Shown piece after piece: positions 8,211 to 16,972 of a DNA stretch of 35,353 bases. The DNA lies in assembly GCA_021201295.1 (NCBI GenBank), contig JAJQFE010000034.1:1-35353 (forward strand), in the 5' to 3' direction. Below the pieces are notes generated by a model. The model saw only the letters and a program-made list of their open reading frames with translations. It searched no databases and was not told the origin of the DNA. Position numbers and translations under genes: made by a program. The DNA comes from Tannerellaceae bacterium. Its GTDB lineage: Bacteria; Bacteroidota; Bacteroidia; Bacteroidales; Tannerellaceae. Position 1 is the stretch's first letter. Every line of letters starts with the position of its first letter.

Positions 8211-9422
8211 TTATATCACTCCAATAGCAGCCAGTTTATCCCGGTCGAGATTGTATTTTACTTCTAATGCCTGGAGGGCTTCTTCGGTTACTTTGACTGG
8301 TTTATATAGTTTTCTGGTTTTCCGGTAGCCTTTCCAGATCTTTTTTATCATCTGTTTGGGGTTGAAGGCTAAGGAGGCGGAGATCCAACAGCCGTGTGTA
8401 CACCAGCAGTTGGCTTTGTAACCACAGCCAATGGCATCGATCTCACCTTTCATGGCGTCGCTGTTCATGATGGCCTGGACATCACATCCGTAGTCGCGGA
8501 TATTTCCTAATTCGGGACGTAATTCACAGGCGCGGAAACATCCGTCATAGTCGATCACTAATGTGGTTTCCCCTGCCGTGCAATCCATGCCCCACGGAGT
8601 CGGGGATTCCAGATTGGCCGCACGGATATCAAACAGGGTACGCAAAAATCCCTGATATACAAAACGGGTGACCGGCTTGCGTAACAGGCTAACCCCTTCT
8701 GCCATCCGTTTGACATAGGCCGAATACATCGGGGCTACCTCGTCCTGGATCGCCCGCAGGGATTTTTCCGTAAGGACTTTGACGCCCTCTTCACGGGTTT
8801 GTCCACGTGCCGCTTCAATGATATGGTTGGAGGAGTTGAAACGGCCATAGATCTAGTACATCAGATCGTTAATCTGATCCACATTGTATTTTGTGATGAC
8901 AGTAGCCAGTGTTTACAGCACGTAGCCATCCTCCCCAAAATTGTCATTGATCTTTTTAATCTGGTCCAGGGCTTTGTAGAAGTTACCCGGAACACCTCTT
9001 TGTTTATCGTGTGTGTCTCCGAAACCATCCATCGAAACACTGATGGAAATATTGCAATCGGGACAGCTTTTACGGATGCGCTTCACCCATTCGATGACCC
9101 GGTCTGCCTTCAGTCTGTTGGTTGGCCAGTTGATATCTTTCAGATGATTGTTCCGGTAGAACATTTCGATGATCTCCGGGAGATCTTCCCGTAGTGTCGG
9201 TTCACCTCCGGACACCCAGAGTTTGTTGATATTGCCCGCCGTTTCAGATATTTTCCGGATCTCGTCAAATGTGAGTTCTTCGAGTTTGTCATCCATGTCG
9301 CCGGCATAGAAACACATGGCGCATTTGGCATTACAACGTCCGGTCACAAATAAAAATATAGATTCCAGTGTGCGCTCTGATCTCATTTCCCGAAAAGAAC
9401 TGCTTTTCCTTTTTACTGCCAT
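8211..9422 (-). pseudogene. Radical SAM/SPASM-like enzyme, broken by two stops
   Basis: 403 codons in one frame. The radical SAM cluster motif CNAKCAMC lies at residues 30-37 (Cys30, Cys34, Cys37), followed by WVSGGEPTLREDL, the glycine-rich SAM-binding GGEP. The C-terminal half has many cysteines (MDC, GCFRACE, GCGYKANCWCTHGC), as in SPASM or twitch domains binding extra Fe-S clusters. Two stops interrupt it: TAA at 8913-8915 (after GEDGYVL) and TAG at 8853-8855 (in DLMY-stop-IYGRFNSS). The second is readable as former Trp or Gln. Both halves keep the same frame and full domain content, so inactivation looks recent. Substrate unknown; related enzymes modify peptides or act in surface-glycan loci. 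Confidence 0.82.
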
Positions 9423-10061
9423 ACTACTTATTGATTAAAGATTTAAGTTACATCAGTCCATACCATTCTACCGGCGGCCTTTCAGGTATTTTAGATAGAT
9501 CAGGTCGTTTTTAAATAGCAGATATATTACTATATACAGAGGACAAATATATTTATTATTTTTATTTTTGTTTGTAGACCGGGGAAATTATATTGAATCT
9601 TCTCTTGACTGCCGGTGGTCCGGTACAGAGAGAATACCGGACCACCGGTTTATCTATAGATTCTTCATCCAATTATCTGATGGAAATTTTCCATCTTAAT
9701 ATATTAAACCCATACTTTTATTTCTAAAATAATAACCTAAATTCTTTTTACCTGAACTAAACACCTAAGGTTATAAGAACACATCTTTTTCTTTTTATCT
9801 GTAAACTTTACTCTGCAAATATAAACATATAGATTCTAAAAGAGGCAAATAAAAATCAAAAAGATTAAACAATCCTGAGAAAAATTACATTTTATTACCG
9901 TTTAGGCTTTTTATATAAAGAATTATATATATAAAACTTTTTTTAGTGACAAAAAGCTATCTTGTCTACTTTTAAGAGAGAAATGGAAATAAAAACTTCT
10001 GAAAAGTGTAACTTTTTCAGCAATGGATCGTCTTATAAAAAACCATAAATAAAAAATTCCT
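9423..10061. other. Intergenic between divergent genes
   Basis: About 640 AT-rich bases between the radical SAM gene (-) and the second GIN gene (+). It holds one GC-rich hairpin (9612-9648). A TATATTTG on the minus strand at 9544-9551 could be a -7 box for the radical SAM gene, but no matching -33 box is seen. The last 40 bp before 10062 resemble the leader of the first GIN gene. Confidence 0.45.
9612..9648. repeat. Strong 14-bp stem-loop
   Basis: Perfect arms CCGGTGGTCCGGTA and its reverse complement around a 9-base loop, followed on the plus strand by TTTATC. It resembles a terminator, but no plus-strand gene ends before it. It lies about 190 bp upstream of the radical SAM start. Confidence 0.7.
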
Positions 10062-10903
10062 ATGAGATCAAAAATATTTTTACCAGTAATCGCACTATTT
10101 GTATGTGTTACTTCTTTTGTTTCCGCTAAACCCATTAAAGGAAATGGGAATGTGGTCACTAAGCAGGTTTCTCTGTCCCAATACACTGCTATCGAATTTG
10201 GCCGGGGGATCAATCACTCTAACCAATCCTTTACAGTCCTGTTTGTTGTATCCTGGAACCGCTCCGTCACGCCTGTATTTAATTACAGCCAGCAAAGCGG
10301 TTCCGCCGGTGTGGAAGTGACCATAGATGATAATCTGTTTCCCTACCTGGATATAGAAGTATCAGACGGCTTATTACATATTCAAACGAAAAAGGGCACA
10401 GAATTGCTCCTACCAAACTTATTGTGGACGGGCATTCTGAAAAACTGGAATTTATCAGGGCAAGTTCCGGAGCAAATTTTAATATTGTTTCTTCTCTGAA
10501 AGGAGAAAAACTGGAAATCTAGTCCAGTGGAGGTAGCGATATCCATTTGCAAGGATTGGCAGAGATTGATGTATGCAATTTCCGGTTAGGTGGCGGCGGA
10601 GACCTGAAAGCTGATAACCTGCACTGCAAAGAGCTCATCGCCATCGCGTCGGGAGGTAGTGATATCAAACTAAAAGGTCAGGCGGATAAAGCCAATTTCC
10701 AAGTATCCGGAGGTAGCGATATCGACGCATATGATTTTGTAACAAAAGAAGTAGAGTTCTCCGCCAGTGGAAGTAGTGATATGAATCTGCATGTAACAGA
10801 ATTACTGGCCGGGTCTGCTTCCAGGGGGAGTGATATTCGTTATTATGGAAGCCCCCAACAAAATGTAAGTGTTTCCGGAGGTGGTAGGTGTAAAGGGAAA
10901 TGA
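10062..10903 (+). pseudogene. GIN-domain (DUF2807) adhesin-head-like protein, second copy
   Basis: Paralogue of the 7263 gene: signal peptide MRSKIFLPVIALFVCVTSFVSA, then KPIKGNGNVVTKQVSLSQYTAIEFGRGI, and in the second half repeated SGGSD-type turns ending VSVSGGGRCKGK. Two lesions separate the halves. A base is missing near 10401-10405: restoring GAAATT gives EIAPTKLIVDGHSEKLEFIRASSGANFNI, matching IAPTRLIINGHSE in the sister gene. A TAG at 10520-10522 then interrupts LEI-stop-SSGGSD, where the sister has RSSGGSD. Probably exported when intact. The sequence just upstream, around AACCATAAAT, is shared with the other copy, so the duplication included regulatory sequence. Confidence 0.8.
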
Positions 10904-10989
10904 GATCATCGTCTATTGGGTGTAAATACTTTATTTCCTGGACTTAATACAAAACAGGAGATATCTGCTAAGCAGGACAGATATATAAG

Positions 10990-11025
10990 AAAAGCACTTA
11001 CCAAATAATCGGTAAGTGCTTTTTT
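10990..11025. terminator. Bidirectional intrinsic terminator
   Basis: Perfect 10-bp stem AGCACTTACC with an 8-base loop at 10993-11020. It is followed by a T run on the plus strand and preceded by A residues that give a short U run on the minus strand. It can end both the second GIN gene (+) and the tRNA transcript (-). Confidence 0.85.
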
Positions 11026-11031
11026 ATTAAG

Positions 11032-11105
11032 TGGTCCCACTTGGGCTTGAACCAAGGACTCCCTGATTATGAGTCAGGTGCTCTAACCAACTGAGCTATA
11101 GGACC
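11032..11105 (-). tRNA. tRNA with CAT anticodon (Met, or Ile2)
   Basis: A full cloverleaf folds on the minus strand. The acceptor GGTCCTA pairs with TGGGACC (one G-U pair), the D arm is GCTC...GAGC, the anticodon arm CCTGA-CTCATAA-TCAGG has anticodon CAT, the variable loop is GAGTC, and the T arm is CTTGG-TTCAAGC-CCAAG. The discriminator is A and CCA is not encoded. The two base pairs at the top of the acceptor and the overall sequence suit elongator Met. A lysidine-modified Ile2 tRNA also carries CAT and cannot be excluded by eye. Confidence 0.95.
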
Positions 11106-11135
11106 TGATTCAGAGGCTGGCTCTGAAATCAGCTG

Positions 11136-11167
11136 CAATATTACGACATTTTATCGGTTTTTGCAAG
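11136..11167 (-). promoter_or_regulatory. Possible tRNA promoter
   Basis: On the minus strand TTGC (11166-11163) is followed after about 19 bp by TAATATTG (11143-11136), close to TAnnTTTG. It lies between the prfB stop and the tRNA and gives a leader of about 25 bases. Confidence 0.4.
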
Positions 11168-11182
11168 TGTTTTTGGAAAATC

Positions 11183-12305
11183 TTACTTCTCGGAAGCCTC
11201 TTCTCCGGCAAACTCCATCAGATAGGCTTTGATGAATCCATCGATCTTTCCATCCATTACTCCATTGACATCCGAAGTCTGGAAATTGGTACGATGGTCT
11301 TTTACCCGGCGGTCGTCAAAGACATAGCTACGAATCTGGGATCCCCACTCGATCTTTTTCTTACCGGCTTTCACCTTCTGCTGCTCTGCCATCCGTTTCT
11401 GTAACTCCATATCGTATAACATAGAGCGCAATAAACGCATCGCATTCTCACGGTTACCTAACTGTGAACGGCTTTCCGTATTTTCAATCAGGATCTCCCG
11501 GGTTTCTCCGGTATCCGGATCTTTGTAATTATAACGCAGACGCACTCCGGTTTCCACCTTGTTTACGTTCTGGCCACCGGCACCTCCCGAACGGAACGTA
11601 TCCCATGTATAATCGGCTGGATTAATTTCAATTTCGATGGTATCATCCACTAACGGAGTAACGAAGACGGAAGCAAAAGAGGTCATACGCTTACCCTGCG
11701 CATTATAAGGGGATACACGCACCAAACGGTGTACCCCGTTTTCTCCTTTCAGATAGCCATAGGCATAGTCACCTTTGATCTGTATAGTAACGGTTTTAAT
11801 TCCCGCTTCATCTCCTTTCTGCAGGTTACTGATTGTCACCTTATAACCATTCGCTTCTCCCCAGCGCATATACATACGCATCAGCATAGATGACCAGTCC
11901 TGGCTTTCTGTACCTCCTGCTCCGGAGTTGATCTTCAGGATACATCCCAACTGGTCTGCTTCCTGACGAAGCATATTACGGAATTCCAGACTCTCTACCA
12001 GTTCCAATGCTTTTGCATAGGCAAGATCCACTTCTTCCTCGCTTATCACTTCTTCCTTTACATATTCGTAGGACAACTCCAGTTCATCGGTAGCCGCTTT
12101 TACTTCATTGTAAAGTTCAATCCATTTTTTAAGTTCTTTTACTTTCTTCATCTGAGTTTCTGCCCGTTTGGCATCTTCCCAGAATCCGGGGTCCTGTGTA
12201 CGTAGTTCTTCTTCTAACTGGATGGTTTTACCATCTATGTCAAAGGTACCCCCTCAGCGCCTGCTCGCGCTCCAACACATTATGTAGTTGGTCAGATGTA
12301 ATCAT
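11183..12305 (-). CDS. prfB: Peptide chain release factor 2, programmed +1 frameshift
   Basis: RF2 releases finished proteins at UGA and UAA. The first frame begins at the ATG complementary to 12303-12305 (MITSDQLHNVLEREQALRGYL) and meets UGA. Shifting +1 gives D-IDGKTIQLEEELRTQDPGFWEDAKRAE and continues to the end, about 373 residues in all, the normal RF2 length. Motifs: SGAGGTESQDW; the codon-recognition loop HRLVRVSPYNAQGKRMTSF, with SPY where E. coli has SPF; and GGAGGQNVNKVETGVRL with the catalytic GGQ. The frameshift is genuine and regulatory, unlike the lesions elsewhere in this window. No other damage is seen. Confidence 0.97.
12239..12254 (-). promoter_or_regulatory. prfB programmed frameshift signal
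   Basis: On the minus strand AGGGGGTACCTTTGAC: an internal Shine-Dalgarno-like AGGGGG placed just before CTT TGA C. This is the classic autoregulatory site. Low RF2 gives slow UGA decoding and a +1 slip on CUU into the full-length frame. Confidence 0.95.
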
Positions 12306-12336
12306 AGTTTATTCTTTTCTGTTTAATTTTCAACTG

Positions 12337-12367
12337 CAAAGATAGGCGGGAATAGAGAATTGGCAAT
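12337..12367 (-). promoter_or_regulatory. Promoter of prfB
   Basis: Minus strand: ATTG (12367-12364), 19-bp spacer, TATCTTTG (12344-12337), which matches TAnnTTTG fully. Transcription would start about 25 bases before the prfB ATG. Confidence 0.6.
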
Positions 12368-12459
12368 GAAGATTTGACAATTATATAGAATTTTACACTG
12401 TTTTTGACTTCTACAGAGGAAAAACGGTACGGGGCAAAGAAGCTTACTACTAAATAAAT

Positions 12460-12477
12460 GAGGGTCCGGAGACCCTC
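12460..12477 (-). terminator. Probable terminator after the acyl-CoA ligase
   Basis: 7-bp stem GAGGGTC with a TCCG loop, followed on the minus strand by ATTTATTT. It lies 17 bp past the stop codon. The T stretch is imperfect. Confidence 0.55.
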
Positions 12478-12493
12478 TAAAACAGATGTTTTC

Positions 12494-14344
12494 TTATGAA
12501 AGAAGCGTCTTCATAATTTCTCCGGTTGGGATGTCTTTTTCTTCATACATTTCTTCGATCTGTCCGGCATAATTCTGCAGGATGACTGGACGGCGAAGTT
12601 TGAGGGTATCCGTCATTTCCCGGCTTTCTATCGTAAAAGGTTTAGGAAGAAGAACAAACCGTTTGATCTTTTCATAAGATGCCAGATCTTTCTGATGTTC
12701 TTCCACATGGGCTTCTATCATATGAATAATATCGGGATTCTTCACTAATTCTTCATGACTGGAATAGGAAATCCCTTTTTGCTTCGCATACTGTTCCAAT
12801 AATTGGAAATCAGGAACGATCAAAGCGCCGACAAATTTCCGCTGGTCTCCGATCACTGCAATTTGCTGAATATATTTATCACTACTGATCAGCCCTTCTA
12901 TAGCCTGTGGTGCCACATACTTTCCATTGGAAGTTTTATACAGGTCTTTAATCCTTTCCTTAAAGAATAATGTATCTCCTTCAAACCAGCCGGCATCTCC
13001 GGTACGGAAAAACCCATCTTCTGTAAAGGCTTTCGCATTCTCTTCCGGTTTATTATAATAACCCGGGGTGATGGTTCTTCCTTTGATCAGGATTTCATCA
13101 TTTTCCGGGTCAATTTTTACCTGCAGATTAGGCATAACAGTACCGATCGAACCAATCACAAAATTTTCAGCCGGATAGAAACAAACAGTAGCTGAAGTTT
13201 CAGTTAGTCCATAGCCGACCACTATAGGGATATTTACAGATTCCAGAAAGGTATCTATATTAGCTGCCAGCGGCGCACCGGCAGTAGGGAATAAACGTCC
13301 TTTCTCAATTCCCAATGCTTTCTTCAGTAGTTTAAATACAGTAGCATCGTATAGTTTAAACTTTAAGGATAACCCATTCGGTGGGGTAATTCCTTTTCTT
13401 TTATACTCCAGGTTATAGACTCTTCCGGTCTCAATCGCATCTTTAAATACGGCTTTCATAAAACCCGAAGCAGAGTTAATTTTATCCTGCACGCCAACAT
13501 AGACTTTTTCCCAGAAACGGGGCACATTACACATCAAGGTAGGACGAACTTCTTTCAGGGTTTCCTGGATCTTCTTAGGATCCTGATTAATTACATTGGT
13601 TACCCCTTTATGAGTGCAATAATAGGTCCATGCTTTTTCAAACACATGGGTAAGAGGAAGAAAGCACATGGAAATATCCTGATCATTTACGATCGGTAAG
13701 CGGATATCATGGATCCGGAGCACCTCATTAAAATTGTAGTGGTGAAGTACGACTCCTTTGGCTTCCCCTGTAGTTCCGGAGGTATAGATAATCGTAGCCA
13801 TATCATCCAGACTCGCTTCATGCATACGTACTTTTACGGTACTTTCTGCATGGGCGCTTTCCCCCAGACAGAGAAAATCTTCAAAATAGATAGAGGTTTT
13901 ATCGTCCGGATTAAATGTCACACTTTTATCAAAAACAATCAGCCGTTTCAGCGTCTCTGAATTTTTCTGAACGGAAAACGCATTATTATACTGAAGTTGT
14001 TCCCCGACAAAAATGGTGTGGATCGCAGCATCATTAATGATATATTCGATCTGAGCCGGGGAGTTGGTCGCATACATAGGTACAGTTACTGCGCGATTGG
14101 CATAGGCTGCAAAATTGGTATACAGATATTTAGGCATATTCTGGGAATAGATCCCGATCTTATCTTCTTCCTTAATACCAAATTCAGCCATTGCTTTGGC
14201 TGCCTGCATCACTTTATCAGAATATTCCCGCCAGGAAATGTCAGTCCATATACCTGTTTTATGATTCCGTTGCTTAAGGGCAACCCGATCTTCGTATTTA
14301 TCTGCCTGACGATGGACAAGTTCAGCTAAATGGTAATAATTCAT
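12494..14344 (-). CDS. Long-chain fatty acid--CoA ligase (AMP-forming)
   Basis: 616 residues, full length for the FadD15-like branch of adenylate-forming enzymes. These activate fatty acids to acyl-AMP and then acyl-CoA at the membrane. Visible motifs: ATIIYTSGTTGEAKGVVLHH (phosphate-binding loop A3) near residue 187; PVVGYGLTETSATVCFYP (A5 region, YGLTE) near 380; TGDAGWFEGDTLFFKERIKDLYKTSNGKYVAPQAIE (A7-A8, with D of TGD and R of KERIKD) near 450; and the C-terminal cap ending KLRRPVILQNYAGQIEEMY. Intact frame. It lies 98 bp downstream of the exonuclease gene on the same strand, with a possible -7 box of its own, so it may be transcribed separately. Chain-length preference cannot be read from the sequence. 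Confidence 0.93.
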   Translation of the reverse strand: MNYYHLAELVHRQADKYEDRVALKQRNHKTGIWTDISWREYSDKVMQAAKAMAEFGIKEEDKIGIYSQNMPKYLYTNFAAYANRAVTVPMYATNSPAQIEYIINDAAIHTIFVGEQLQYNNAFSVQKNSETLKRLIVFDKSVTFNPDDKTSIYFEDFLCLGESAHAESTVKVRMHEASLDDMATIIYTSGTTGEAKGVVLHHYNFNEVLRIHDIRLPIVNDQDISMCFLPLTHVFEKAWTYYCTHKGVTNVINQDPKKIQETLKEVRPTLMCNVPRFWEKVYVGVQDKINSASGFMKAVFKDAIETGRVYNLEYKRKGITPPNGLSLKFKLYDATVFKLLKKALGIEKGRLFPTAGAPLAANIDTFLESVNIPIVVGYGLTETSATVCFYPAENFVIGSIGTVMPNLQVKIDPENDEILIKGRTITPGYYNKPEENAKAFTEDGFFRTGDAGWFEGDTLFFKERIKDLYKTSNGKYVAPQAIEGLISSDKYIQQIAVIGDQRKFVGALIVPDFQLLEQYAKQKGISYSSHEELVKNPDIIHMIEAHVEEHQKDLASYEKIKRFVLLPKPFTIESREMTDTLKLRRPVILQNYAGQIEEMYEEKDIPTGEIMKTLLS

Positions 14345-14369
14345 TGCGTTTCGTTTTATTTGGATGCCA

Positions 14370-14377
14370 CAAAAGTA
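14370..14377 (-). promoter_or_regulatory. Possible -7 box of the acyl-CoA ligase gene
   Basis: TACTTTTG on the minus strand, a full match to TAnnTTTG, about 26 bp before the ATG. I see no good TTTG at the expected distance upstream. Confidence 0.4.
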
Positions 14378-14442
14378 ATGGATTCCATTTTAATAGCTAC
14401 TAAATTTTTACACAAAATTGAGAAAAGTGTGCAATTTTCATC

Positions 14443-14967
14443 TTATAAGTCATTCAGGCGGGTCACTCCATTTTCCTGCATCAATTTAATCACTACCCTA
14501 GCACAGGCCTCTGCATCTGCTAAAGCATGATGGTGGTTGGCCAGTTCATATCCGCAATAGGCTACAACAGTATCCAGTTTATGGTTGGGAAGAGCAGGAT
14601 AGTATTTACAGGAAAACTCCAGAGTACAATAAAACCGGTAGTCAGGATACGCTAAAGAATATTCCTGATAGGCTGCCTTGAGCAATTCCTCATCGGCAGA
14701 ACTATTATGAGCCACTAAAGGTAATCCTTCAATCTTAGGAGTTACCATAGACCATACGTCGGGAAAGGGCAAAGCTTCCATTGTATCCATCCTTTTTAGG
14801 CCATGAATAGCAGTCGTTTTCCTGAGATAATAGCTAGGAGCCAGACGGACGAGGCTATAAAAACGATCTGTAATCTCTCCGTTTTCCACAATAGCTACAC
14901 CTATACTGCATATGCTACTCTGTTTCCCATTTGCTCTTTCAAAATCAATGGCTGCAAACTTTTCCAT
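14443..14967 (-). CDS. DnaQ-like 3'-5' exonuclease (DEDDh)
   Basis: 174 residues. FAAIDFERANG carries Asp8 and Glu10 of ExoI, LVAHNSSADEELL carries the ExoII Asp, and YELANHHHALADAEACARVV carries the ExoIIIe His and final Asp, which together make a complete DEDDh active site. The protein has only the exonuclease domain, so it is a stand-alone repair or RNA/DNA-trimming enzyme or a proofreading-like subunit rather than a polymerase. The start at 14967 follows a good Bacteroidetes promoter by about 20 bp and gives the correct N-terminal motif. Frame intact. Its neighbours downstream (acyl-CoA ligase, prfB) have unrelated functions. Confidence 0.9.
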   Translation of the reverse strand: MEKFAAIDFERANGKQSSICSIGVAIVENGEITDRFYSLVRLAPSYYLRKTTAIHGLKRMDTMEALPFPDVWSMVTPKIEGLPLVAHNSSADEELLKAAYQEYSLAYPDYRFYCTLEFSCKYYPALPNHKLDTVVAYCGYELANHHHALADAEACARVVIKLMQENGVTRLNDL

Positions 14968-14985
14968 CTGTGTGTGGTCTTTTTA

Positions 14986-15015
14986 CAAAGATACTCAATG
15001 CAGCCACAAATCAAA
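14986..15015 (-). promoter_or_regulatory. Promoter of the DnaQ-like gene
   Basis: Minus strand TTTG (15015-15012), 18-bp spacer, TATCTTTG (14993-14986). The box is a full match to TAnnTTTG; the spacer is slightly short. Confidence 0.55.
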
Positions 15016-15068
15016 GAAAAACAGACAGGGAATCAAACTCTGTCCTTCAAATGCTATGATATAGACAT

Positions 15069-16726
15069 CTATGGACGGGGTTCTACCATCGCCCGGTTCT
15101 CCCATGCCTGATAACGGGCAGCCATTTCATTCACACGGTCCGGATATTGTGCCGCCAGATTTACCAATTCACTCCGGTCTTCTTTTAGGTTATACAACTC
15201 CCAGGCTGCTTCTTTCCCGGGTTTTACAATTTTCCAGCCGGAAGCATCGATCAGGGCACTTTCATCAAAATGTTCAAAACAAAGCTCCGTATGTCCTTCA
15301 CGTTGCCCTGTCCGGAAAACAGGTAACAAACTTTTTCCTTCGAGCGGGACAATCTGGTTTCGGTTATACTCAACCGGATATTCAGCACCTGCTACATCCA
15401 GACAGGTAGCCATGATATCAATTACATGCCCCATCTCATGGGTAACAGTTCCTTTTTCCAGCTCAATTCCTTTCAGCCAGTGAGCGATCATAGGGGTACA
15501 GATCCCTCCTTCATAGGATTTAGCCTTCCAGAAATGGAAAGGAGTATTCGCCACATTTGCCCAGCGGGCTCCAATAGAAGCATAGGTATTCTGCGGACCG
15601 GGCAGTACTTCTTTTTCACGTGGGTAGATGATTTTCTCTCCGTTCCGCATCTCTGCCGGACGATCATTTTCTCCCTCCGGATAATGCTGGCAATCTTCAT
15701 TACTACATCCATTATCGGACAGAAACAGAATGAGTGTATTGTCCAATTCACCTTTCTCTTCCAGCACTCTCAGCAATTTACCGATCTCCTGGTCCATACG
15801 GTCTACCATCGCAGCATGTACTGCCATGGCACGGGCATCCCATTCACGGGTAGGATTATCCTCCCAACGGTCTGAAAAATGACAGGGAGACAAATAGTTT
15901 TCTTCCTGTTCAACCAGCGGGGTTTGCCGCATCCGTTCATATCGCTTTTCCCGGATCGCGTCCCACCCGACGGTGTAGGTATCCTTATACTTCTGAATGT
16001 CTTCCGGTAAGGCATGCAAAGGCCAGTGAGGGGCATGATAAGACAGATACATAAAGAAAGGCTGATCAGACTCCGCATATCTTTTTACATAGGCAACCGC
16101 ACTATCTGTCAATGCAATGGTGCTGTAATAATCTTCCGGAACCGAACGCACCGGCTCTTCTCCGTTCACCAGGCTAAACGGGTCAAAGTAGTTTACCACT
16201 CCGTAGATAGTTCCATAGAAATCCTGAAATCCCCGGTAGACAGGGTAATTATCTTTAGGAGCAAATTCATCGTATTGCACATGATGTGCCAGCCACTGCC
16301 GCTGGTCTGGCCGTAAAGGCGTCTCTGCCACATGCCATTTCCCGATCATCCCGGTCTGGTATCCGTCTGTTGCAGTACTTCAGCAATAGTAACCGCCTGA
16401 TGGGACATAGTCCCTCTATATCCGGGTTTCCGGTCATCAAATGTCATTCGACCGATCCCGGCCTGATGGGGATACAATCCGGTTAATAGGGAAGCACGTG
16501 TCGGACAGCTACGACTGGCATTGTAAAAATGGCTAAAACGAATCCCATTCTCAGCCAGCCGGTTGAGATGAGGTGTCTGGATTTCCCCTCCGTAACAACC
16601 CAGATCTGAGTAACCCAAATCATCGGCCAGGATTACAATAATATTCGGCCGGGGATCTTTCTGTGCAGTTACACACAGAACAAAAGAGGCTAATAAGCCC
16701 AGCGTGGAAGTATATTTGTGTCTCAT
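15069..16726 (-). pseudogene. Exported sulfatase (S1 type), one frameshift
   Basis: About 552 residues when repaired. A signal peptide (MRHKYTSTLGLLASFVLCVTAQ) precedes NIIVILADDLGYSDLGCYGG, whose Asp pair binds calcium. SCPTRASLLTGLYPHQAG contains the C-x-T/S-R site matured to formylglycine by a sulfatase-maturing enzyme. GKWHVAETPLRPDQRQW supplies conserved Lys and His, and LFLSDNGCSNEDC gives further metal ligands. The frame breaks near 16363: one G is missing, and restoring it reads VLQQTGYQTGMIGKWHV. The ATG at 16726 starts the signal peptide and lies about 17 bp below the predicted transcription start; an upstream in-frame ATG is less likely. It probably removed sulfate from a host or algal glycan. 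Everything but the single base is intact, so this could be a sequencing error. Confidence 0.85.
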
Positions 16727-16749
16727 GATAAGATTAAGTTTATAGTGTC

Positions 16750-16781
16750 CAAAAATAGTGAAAATTATGAGAGTTCCCAAA
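16750..16781 (-). promoter_or_regulatory. Promoter of the sulfatase gene
   Basis: Minus strand TTTG (16781-16778), exactly 20-bp spacer, TATTTTTG (16757-16750). Both boxes match the Bacteroidetes consensus fully. It is the clearest promoter in the window. Confidence 0.75.
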
Positions 16782-16801
16782 AAGTCTTTGGAAGATCTTT
16801 T

Positions 16802-16945
16802 TAGTAGTCAAAGTAGTTGCCGCTTCGCCGGGAATTAAAGGAGGAAGTAGACAAATAAATAAATCCATTCACTATTAACTACTAAGAAACGTAGTTTCTG
16901 TTGACTCCCAAGGAGTGCAGCGACTGATAACTCCTTTGACTACTA
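16802..16945. repeat. Imperfect 144-bp inverted repeat
   Basis: Ends TAGTAGTCAAAGTAGTT (16802-16818) and AACTCCTTTGACTACTA (16929-16945) are reverse complements at 16 of 17 positions. The interior carries AGGAG and CTCC words also present at 26640-26780. It looks like a dispersed palindromic intergenic repeat without coding capacity. Confidence 0.65.
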
Positions 16946-16970
16946 GCGAGTGTCCAAATGGACACTCGCT
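16945..16970 (-). terminator. 11-bp stem-loop after the tricorn-like gene
   Basis: Perfect AGCGAGTGTCC stem around a 4-base loop, immediately past the stop codon of the minus-strand gene ending at 16973. It lacks a following U run, so it may stabilise the mRNA end rather than terminate on its own. Confidence 0.5.
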
Positions 16971-16972
16971 AA

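Noticed and set aside
8799-9194. Plus-strand ORF overlapping the radical SAM gene
   Set aside because: It is antisense to the conserved radical SAM core and has no recognisable protein pattern.
10062-10903. A separate small gene in the second half of the GIN copy
   Set aside because: Its translation aligns directly with the C-terminal half of the sister gene, so it is the 3' part of one broken gene.
11183-12305. prfB as a frameshifted pseudogene
   Set aside because: The break sits exactly on the classic AGGGGG...CTTTGA slip site, so it is regulatory.
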